This document shows positions 44,876 to 49,764 of a DNA stretch of 49,764 nt, one piece after another. Every line of letters starts with the position of its first letter. Position 1 is the first letter of the stretch. The translations under genes were made by a program, and so were the position numbers. The DNA is from Gammaproteobacteria bacterium. Lineage in GTDB: Bacteria > Pseudomonadota > Gammaproteobacteria > Steroidobacterales > Steroidobacteraceae. The notes under the pieces are model-generated. The model was not told where the DNA came from. It saw only the letters and a program-made list of their open reading frames with translations, and searched no databases. The DNA is taken from assembly GCA_025357835.1 (NCBI GenBank), contig JANYLM010000058.1:1-49764 (forward strand), read 5' to 3'.

Positions 44876-45943
44876 TCAGTAGTTGATCGACGGGTTGTCG
44901 CCGGGATAGATCACCCCGACGATGTCGAAGCCGCCCGGCGTCGTGCACTGCACGGAGTGCAATTGCTTTCGTGGAAGGAACAGAACATCTCCCGCTGCAA
45001 CGGTCGTCTTGACGTTCTCCGTCCAAACCACGCCGGCACCGTTCAGGAAGATCAGCGCCTCTTCGTAAAGATGCCGGTGCGGTTCTGCCTTTGATAGCGG
45101 GATGTTGCCGATGAACTGAGTCACGACCGTTGAACCATGCTCGCGATTGACCAGCATTTGATAATAGCGCTCGGCCATCTTGTGGCGCTGTGCGGGATCG
45201 ATGCTCGCATCGCGGTGCGGATACTGAGCTTCGAATGCCGTCGGCATATCGTTCAGCCAGATCAGGTTTTCGCTGCCGGGGCCATTGGAGACAAAGAGCT
45301 TTATCGGCGCGGCGGAGAGATTATGCACGCGGTAGGCTTCGCTCGGCCGGACATACACGCCGGTGCGCGGACCTACCGCAAAGCGCCGCCCGCTGATCTC
45401 GATCTCCCCTTCCCCGTCGATAACGAACAGCACGGTGTGCCGTCCATCCGCCGAAATTATGGGCGAGGCACCCAAAGAGATTTCCGCGTAGAACTGCGAT
45501 TGAAACAGCGCGCCCAAAGCCGGACTCACAACCGGGCAGTACCGCATCGAACCGCGCGGCACGAGCGTCGCCCTATGGGTGGAGAAGACATAGCACTGCC
45601 CGTCGAGCCGAACAACCGGCGCGGCACTCGCCGCGACCATCGCTACCTTGCGGTTCTCGGCGCCATCCGGGTCATCAGTGAGATAGCCGCCCGGCAGATT
45701 ACTGTGGGCGCCATCGCAGAACGGCGCCGTGGCCGTATGCTTGCAACCGCAAAAGATGACGTCCTCGTCCGTCTCGGCCTTAAACGTCACCGGCAAGAAG
45801 CCTGTGCCGGCGTGCGAACCGTCGCAGAACGGCTGCGTCTTCGATCGTCCGCAGCTACACCACAGGTAGCGCTTGCCTGCCTTGATCTCGTAGTAGTAAC
45901 CCTTGCGATTGGCAATGACGGGGGGCGTTGCGGATTCATTCAT
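44876..45943 (-). CDS. Double CDGSH iron-sulfur domain fused to a bicupin
   Basis: A 355-residue cytoplasmic protein with no signal peptide. Residues about 27-44 (CSCGRSKTQPFCDGSH) and 65-80 (CGCKHTATAPFCDGAH) are perfect CDGSH motifs, each able to bind a 2Fe-2S cluster through three Cys and one His (C29, C31, C40, H44; C65, C67, C76, H80). Residues about 145-220 and 275-345 are two cupin units. The second keeps a full metal site (H289, H291, E295, H329); the first lacks it. Such an arrangement might join electron transfer to a cupin oxygenase or hydrolase, which is inference. Start overlaps the cyclase gene by 8 nt; third gene of the receptor operon. Confidence 0.85.
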   Translation of the reverse strand: MNESATPPVIANRKGYYYEIKAGKRYLWCSCGRSKTQPFCDGSHAGTGFLPVTFKAETDEDVIFCGCKHTATAPFCDGAHSNLPGGYLTDDPDGAENRKVAMVAASAAPVVRLDGQCYVFSTHRATLVPRGSMRYCPVVSPALGALFQSQFYAEISLGASPIISADGRHTVLFVIDGEGEIEISGRRFAVGPRTGVYVRPSEAYRVHNLSAAPIKLFVSNGPGSENLIWLNDMPTAFEAQYPHRDASIDPAQRHKMAERYYQMLVNREHGSTVVTQFIGNIPLSKAEPHRHLYEEALIFLNGAGVVWTENVKTTVAAGDVLFLPRKQLHSVQCTTPGGFDIVGVIYPGDNPSINY

Positions 45944-46907
45944 GGGTTTCTCTCAGCACCCCGTCGGCACCGCGGCGCAGCGGGCGTACGTGCATCGGGA
46001 GGGGCGCACCGGACTGTTCATCGATCGTGGTGCCAAAACGCCAGCTCTCCGGCGCAATTGCGATATAGCGGGCAAATCCGCCGGTTCCGCCTTGGAATTT
46101 CGCGAAACCGATCGCAATCAGAGCGCCGCTTTCGGGGACGCGGTCGAGATTCGCGACACCCTCGGCCTGGGCGAAATTATGCTTCAGCAGCCATTTCTCG
46201 CCGACGAACTCGGGAGCGGTGTTATCGGTATCCAAGGGTTCATGTCCATGCATTAGAACATGCCGGTCCAGGTGCAAGTACTTGAGTGCCGCCAAGGTTA
46301 CGCCGGGGAACGGCTGGGCAGTAAAGCGCTTCGGATCGTTCCACTTCTGCGACCAATCCGATCGGATCATCACCACGGATCCAGCCGGCACCTGCCCGTG
46401 GCGGTGTTCCCAGTCCTTTATGTCGGCGACTGTGGTCTGATATCCAGGGTCCACAGCGACCTTGGCCGCCACGTTGATGACCACCAATGGCCGCAACGCA
46501 ACGGTGGGCGGGATATCGCTCATAGTCGCTCCATGATCATTCTCATGCGCTGGAGGTCCGAACTGGGTGCCTATATGGTCCATCGGCAACTCGTAGGCCG
46601 TGATCGCCACCCCCAGCTTGTCGTAGGTGAACGGCTCGCCGGTGTCGATGACACCCGGGATGGACACCCCCGCACGCGCGGGTGCAACCTTGAAGTCCGC
46701 GAATCCTTCGCCAATCGGTCCGCCCGGTGCCATGGCGTGCGTCAAGTCGATGTACTTGGCGTGCCTTAGCACCAAGTTGTAGAGGTCCCAGAGCGGCATT
46801 CCCTTGCCGCCTTGATCTTCGGCGCCCGCCCGTCCGCCCTCGGCCATCAACAACGCGCATGCAACCATCCAGGGAAGGACCCGATACACCACCGCTCTCT
46901 TTCTCAT
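45936..46907 (-). CDS. Secreted cyclase-family (PF04199-type) hydrolase with altered metal motif
   Basis: A 323-residue protein with a signal peptide (VLPWMVACALLMAEGGRAGA), so periplasmic or exported. It belongs to the cyclase superfamily that includes kynurenine formamidase and isatin hydrolase, shown by KYIDLTHAMAPGGP and the C-terminal AEGVANLDRVPESGALIAI plus FQGGTGGFARYIAIAP. The metal motif reads HIGTQFGPPAH (H111, Q115, G117, H121), whereas the canonical form is HxGTHxDxPxH; the second and third ligands are Q and G. Exact reaction unknown. The start ATG at 46907 overlaps the receptor stop (TAATG). Because it is exported and lies across the receptor, it is unlikely to be the missing kynurenine formamidase. 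Confidence 0.83.
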   Translation of the reverse strand: MRKRAVVYRVLPWMVACALLMAEGGRAGAEDQGGKGMPLWDLYNLVLRHAKYIDLTHAMAPGGPIGEGFADFKVAPARAGVSIPGVIDTGEPFTYDKLGVAITAYELPMDHIGTQFGPPAHENDHGATMSDIPPTVALRPLVVINVAAKVAVDPGYQTTVADIKDWEHRHGQVPAGSVVMIRSDWSQKWNDPKRFTAQPFPGVTLAALKYLHLDRHVLMHGHEPLDTDNTAPEFVGEKWLLKHNFAQAEGVANLDRVPESGALIAIGFAKFQGGTGGFARYIAIAPESWRFGTTIDEQSGAPLPMHVRPLRRGADGVLRETHE

Positions 46908-49333
46908 TAGAAAGTCCGCGTTAACCTCACGCCGATCGTCCGCGGGCGCACCGTCAGAAGCGAATCGGGGTCCTGCGAGGAATTGATCGCAGATACCTCG
47001 GCACGCTTGTCGATCAGATTGCGGGCGAAAGCAGTAACGCTCCACGGACCGTTGATGAGGCCAAACCGTAGATTGACCAGAGTGTAGGGCGCAAGCGGCA
47101 GATTGAATTGAGTATTGGAGGCGAAATAGGCATTCACTGCGTCACGATAGTTCACATCCGTCGCAACCACGCCCTGCCAATTTCCGCTCAACGGTCGGGT
47201 GTAGTTGAGGCTAAGGTTGAATTGGAACTTCGGCACATTGGGAATGGCATCGCCGGTGACACCCAGCGTGGGGTTGAACGCTTTTTGCGCCATACTGGCT
47301 CCCTCGGTGAGGTAGGCGTCAGTATACGAACCGGCAAAACTGGCGGTCAGGTATTGGACGGGACGGGCGGTGAATTCGAACTCTGCACCCTTGACGTGCG
47401 CGGTACCCGCGTTGCCTTGGTACACGAAGGCGCCGTCGGGGGTCGTTTGTTGCACCTGTATGTTGTTCCAGCGGGTGAAATAGACGTCGGCCTGATAGTC
47501 GAACAGGCCATCGAACAGCCGACCCTTGGCGCCCACCTCGAAATTGGTGAGCGTATCCGGCGCGTAGGCCGCGGGGATCTTTTCGAACGGTTGGCTGACG
47601 GCGTTCAGACCGCCGCCTCGGAAGCCTGTCGAGACGGTCCCGTAGCCCAGCAGGCTCTCATTGAATTTATAGCTGAGATTGGCCTTCCACGTGACTTTGT
47701 TAAAGGTCTCCTGGGGGTCAGGCAAAGGGACCAAAGTCGGCCCGGGTGGAAAGCCGCCGAAGGGATGGGTCTGCGTCTGCACGCCGTTCAGCGTCTCGGT
47801 GAAATAGCGCAATCCCGCAACGGCGGTCCAGGCAGGGGTGATTTTCCATGTGGCCTCGCCGAAACCCGCATATTGAGTAGCGGTCCTGTCATCCGTTCGG
47901 CCGAAGAAGGTGGTGCCGACGCCCGGAAAATTAAGTGCATCGTCGGAGTTGGCGCTGCTGAACGGACCATTCGGCAAGCCGAAGCCATTCGTGGCGATCA
48001 CCTGTACCGCCAGATTCTGACTGTCATGCTCGCGGAAACCACCGACCACGAAGTTGACGGGGGAATCCAAGTCGCTGGCGAATCTCAGCTCGCTGGCGTT
48101 GACTTTCCGAGTCCGCGGTTCGAGAGTCTCGGCCGGCACGGGGACACTGAAAGATACCAGTATGGGGGTAGAGTCGAAAGTGAAGCCGGTCGTGCGGTTG
48201 AACTGATTGGTGGTGCCGGTCACCGTGCCTGCGGTCGTTTTATACGCCACCGTCACGCCGAAAACCTTGAGATTGTCGCTCCACGGACTTCGGGTCACAT
48301 CGGTGTTGCACAGGTCGCAACCCTGCACGGGCGGGATGTTGGTGGCGACCAGCTTGGGGGTGAAGGTGTTGAAAGCAGTGACGCCCGCCGGAGTGTAGCG
48401 CGATGAACCGCCCGAGGTTTCGCTCTGCGAGGTGTAATTGGCGTCGATAGTCAGGTTGTCGGTGGGCTGATAGCGCACTATCACCCGTCCGCCGCCCACG
48501 TTGTCATCGTTGACGCCCTTGACGAACCCTTGGCCTGCGACCGGAGCGGGCTGATACTTCGGTACTTGGGCTGTTCCCACATTGACGAGGCCGGTAACGC
48601 CTACGCCCACGCGGGTCTGATCGATGTAGCCGCTATCATCGGCCTTCCATCCCACCAGGCGCAGCGCCAGCACGCCGTCAATGAGGGGCAGGTTAATCGC
48701 GCCGTTGAAGTTGTAATTCCCGCTGCCGTGGGAGGTCTCCGATCCTTCCATCGTCAGGTACCCGCCGAGATTGTGAAGATCTGGCGAATTGGGGACAAAG
48801 CGGATTGTGCCGCTCATGGAACTCGCGCCGTACAAGGTGCCCTGCGGACCGCGCAAAACTTCGATGCGATCCAGGTCGTACAGACGAATGTCGGACTGGA
48901 AGCCGCCGCCGTCATCGGCATTGGAGGCGCTGATCACGGCTTCTCCATAGTAGATGCCGGTGGTCGAATCACCGGTGGAGTTGATGCCGCGGATCACGTA
49001 TTTCTTGTCGCCGGGACCTAAGTCCTGCACCGACAAGCCGGGTATCTGGCCGGCGATGTCCATAAACGCCGAGGAGCCGGCGCGCTGCAACGACTCGCCG
49101 CTGATGGCCTGGATCGATGCCGGGACATCGAGCACTTTCTGAACATTGAGCTTGTTGGCCGTGACGACAATCTCCTCCAGCGGCGCGGCTTCACCCGAAG
49201 CCTGGGTGGCCAGATCCGCCGCCACGACGGGCGCGCAGATCAGCGTCGCGGCCATGCCGGCGCCCGCGACGAGCATGCCGCAGGAAAGTGTGTACTTGCG
49301 GGTCAATTGAATTCCGATTGCAAGATGAAGCAT
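46907..49333 (-). CDS. TonB-dependent outer-membrane receptor, sphingomonad/FecA-like type
   Basis: An 808-residue receptor. Signal peptide ends near VVAAD; the TonB box region is LEEIVVTANKL, the plug has SIQAISGESLQRAG and DRIEVLRGPQGTLYGASSMSGTI, and the barrel ends in VRLTRTF with terminal Phe. ATG has AGGGGG 6 nt upstream. First gene of an operon with the cyclase and CDGSH-bicupin genes. Related receptors occur in aromatic-degradation loci; the imported ligand is unknown. A pair CDLC occurs in an extracellular region. Confidence 0.9.
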   Translation of the reverse strand: MLHLAIGIQLTRKYTLSCGMLVAGAGMAATLICAPVVAADLATQASGEAAPLEEIVVTANKLNVQKVLDVPASIQAISGESLQRAGSSAFMDIAGQIPGLSVQDLGPGDKKYVIRGINSTGDSTTGIYYGEAVISASNADDGGGFQSDIRLYDLDRIEVLRGPQGTLYGASSMSGTIRFVPNSPDLHNLGGYLTMEGSETSHGSGNYNFNGAINLPLIDGVLALRLVGWKADDSGYIDQTRVGVGVTGLVNVGTAQVPKYQPAPVAGQGFVKGVNDDNVGGGRVIVRYQPTDNLTIDANYTSQSETSGGSSRYTPAGVTAFNTFTPKLVATNIPPVQGCDLCNTDVTRSPWSDNLKVFGVTVAYKTTAGTVTGTTNQFNRTTGFTFDSTPILVSFSVPVPAETLEPRTRKVNASELRFASDLDSPVNFVVGGFREHDSQNLAVQVIATNGFGLPNGPFSSANSDDALNFPGVGTTFFGRTDDRTATQYAGFGEATWKITPAWTAVAGLRYFTETLNGVQTQTHPFGGFPPGPTLVPLPDPQETFNKVTWKANLSYKFNESLLGYGTVSTGFRGGGLNAVSQPFEKIPAAYAPDTLTNFEVGAKGRLFDGLFDYQADVYFTRWNNIQVQQTTPDGAFVYQGNAGTAHVKGAEFEFTARPVQYLTASFAGSYTDAYLTEGASMAQKAFNPTLGVTGDAIPNVPKFQFNLSLNYTRPLSGNWQGVVATDVNYRDAVNAYFASNTQFNLPLAPYTLVNLRFGLINGPWSVTAFARNLIDKRAEVSAINSSQDPDSLLTVRPRTIGVRLTRTF

Positions 49334-49356
49334 TGATATCCCCCTGACTTGTCCGG

Positions 49357-49372
49357 CATAAGAATTCTTATG
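49357..49372. promoter_or_regulatory. Perfect 16-bp palindrome, candidate operator O1
   Basis: CATAAGAATTCTTATG reads the same on both strands. It lies between the predicted transcription start (about 49371) and the receptor start codon, a typical position for a repressor site. Confidence 0.6.
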
Positions 49373-49377
49373 TGTTC

Positions 49378-49406
49378 ACAATATGAGTTATCATATGAAA
49401 TATCAA
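49378..49406 (-). promoter_or_regulatory. Sigma70-like promoter of the receptor operon
   Basis: On the minus strand: -35 TTGATA (49406-49401, 5 of 6 matches), a 17-nt spacer and -10 TATTGT (49383-49378, 4 of 6). A start site around 49371 would leave a leader of about 38 nt before the ATG. Confidence 0.6.
49381..49396. promoter_or_regulatory. Inverted repeat between -35 and -10, candidate operator O2
   Basis: ATATGA-GTTA-TCATAT, exact 6-bp arms with a 4-nt spacer, fills most of the promoter spacer. A bound dimer would block RNA polymerase. AT-rich dyads of this size are usual for MarR-family regulators. Confidence 0.6.
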
Positions 49407-49419
49407 GTCAGCGTTTTTT

Positions 49420-49431
49420 GTTGCGCGCAAC
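49420..49431. repeat. Perfect 12-bp palindrome upstream of the promoter
   Basis: GTTGCGCGCAAC, adjacent to a run of six T residues on the plus strand side nearest the promoter. The T-run is on the wrong side for a plus-strand terminator. It may be a binding site or chance. Confidence 0.4.
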
Positions 49432-49496
49432 CGACATGTCGAGCTTTAGTTCGGGCAGAAAGGCTTACGAAACTCGCGGAGCCTGGTGCGTCTACG

Positions 49497-49764
49497 CTAC
49501 TCGCGCACCATATTTTGGCTCATCCGCCGGATTAGGGCGAAGGCCGTAGCGAGTTCCTGAGGCGAAAACCCCTCGAGCAGACGCTGTTGGCGGCGGCGTA
49601 CCACGACATTCAAAGAGTTGAACAGTGCGCGGCCTTTGTCGGTCAGAAACACTTCGACATAGCGGGCATCGTCGCGGCGCGCCACGCGCCGGACATAGTC
49701 TTCCTTTTCCATGTTCATGAGAGCCCGGCTGAGCGCCGACTGCTGCATCATCGCGCGCTCGACG
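49497..49764 (-). CDS. MarR-family transcriptional regulator, N-terminally truncated by the window edge
   Basis: The frame continues off the right end. The visible 88 residues hold the recognition helix and wing of the winged helix (MMQQSALSRALMNMEKEDYV, then VRRVARRDDARYVEVFLT with the wing Asp-Asp-Ala-Arg) and the dimerisation helices. It lies directly upstream of the receptor operon in the same orientation, so it is the obvious candidate regulator for O1/O2. MarR proteins usually repress and are released by phenolic or other small ligands. Confidence 0.85.
   Translation of the reverse strand, partial: VERAMMQQSALSRALMNMEKEDYVRRVARRDDARYVEVFLTDKGRALFNSLNVVVRRRQQRLLEGFSPQELATAFALIRRMSQNMVRE

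Noticed and set aside
45936-46907. Cyclase-family gene as the missing kynurenine formamidase
   Set aside because: It is exported, belongs to the receptor operon and lacks two of the three metal ligands; the match to the pathway is only by superfamily.
47108-48406. Plus-strand frame of 432 codons inside the receptor gene
   Set aside because: Antisense to a clear TonB-dependent receptor; no domain features.
49412-49431. Intrinsic terminator after the MarR gene
   Set aside because: The T-run is on the wrong side of the palindrome for plus-strand termination, and on the minus strand the stem is followed by A residues.

Overview
The window looks like a chromosomal segment of a high-GC gammaproteobacterium. 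The gene order (gatCAB divergent from mreBCD, then rodA-mltB-rlpA-dacA-dat-ybeD, and lptD-surA-pdxA-rsmA-apaG-apaH-folA) is gammaproteobacterial. The two large TonB-dependent receptors and the kynurenine-pathway operon would fit a Steroidobacter/Nevskia/Xanthomonad-like lineage. That placement is inferred from gene content and order only. I see no rRNA, tRNA, CRISPR array, phage or intact insertion sequence.

Layout. 1-7.6 kb: the 3' part of a flavin-dependent halogenase-family oxidoreductase; a periplasmic methanethiol oxidase (mtoX/SBP56) overlapping a SCO copper-chaperone gene; two GNAT acetyltransferases; a di-heme peroxidase of the MauG/CcpA family; a rhodanese; and a divergent FtrA-type regulator. 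mtoX, SCO and MauG-like genes are a known association, so this part probably handles methanethiol and its products (sulfide, formaldehyde, peroxide). 7.6-9.6 kb: a secreted lipoprotein with three Ig-like units and seven propeller repeats. 9.6-13.8 kb: gatC-gatA-gatB-hslO on the minus strand. 13.9-22.3 kb: the cell-shape and peptidoglycan block, in which mrdA (PBP2) is missing from its usual place between mreD and rodA. 22.2-24.0 kb: lipA-lipB on the opposite strand. 24.1-31.3 kb: a TonB-dependent receptor, a 492-nt gene-free gap with a degenerate direct repeat, then an isochorismatase-type hydrolase, a GlxA-family regulator and an M13-family protein whose zinc motif reads HDxxH instead of HExxH. 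31.4-33.1 kb: amgK-murU (muropeptide recycling). 33.1-44.7 kb: lptD-surA-pdxA-rsmA-usp-apaG-apaH and folA, interrupted by a small secreted hypothetical gene and the operon for 3-hydroxyanthranilate dioxygenase, kynureninase and kynurenine monooxygenase.

44.9-49.8 kb holds the most unusual unit. It is a minus-strand operon with overlapping reading frames: TonB-dependent receptor, then a secreted cyclase-family hydrolase with altered metal-ligand positions, then a protein that joins two perfect CDGSH iron-sulfur motifs to a bicupin. A good sigma70-like promoter precedes it, with one dyad inside the spacer and a perfect 16-bp palindrome just downstream of the predicted start site. A truncated MarR-family regulator gene lies immediately upstream. 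I read this as a ligand-inducible import-and-conversion module. Its substrate cannot be read from the sequence.
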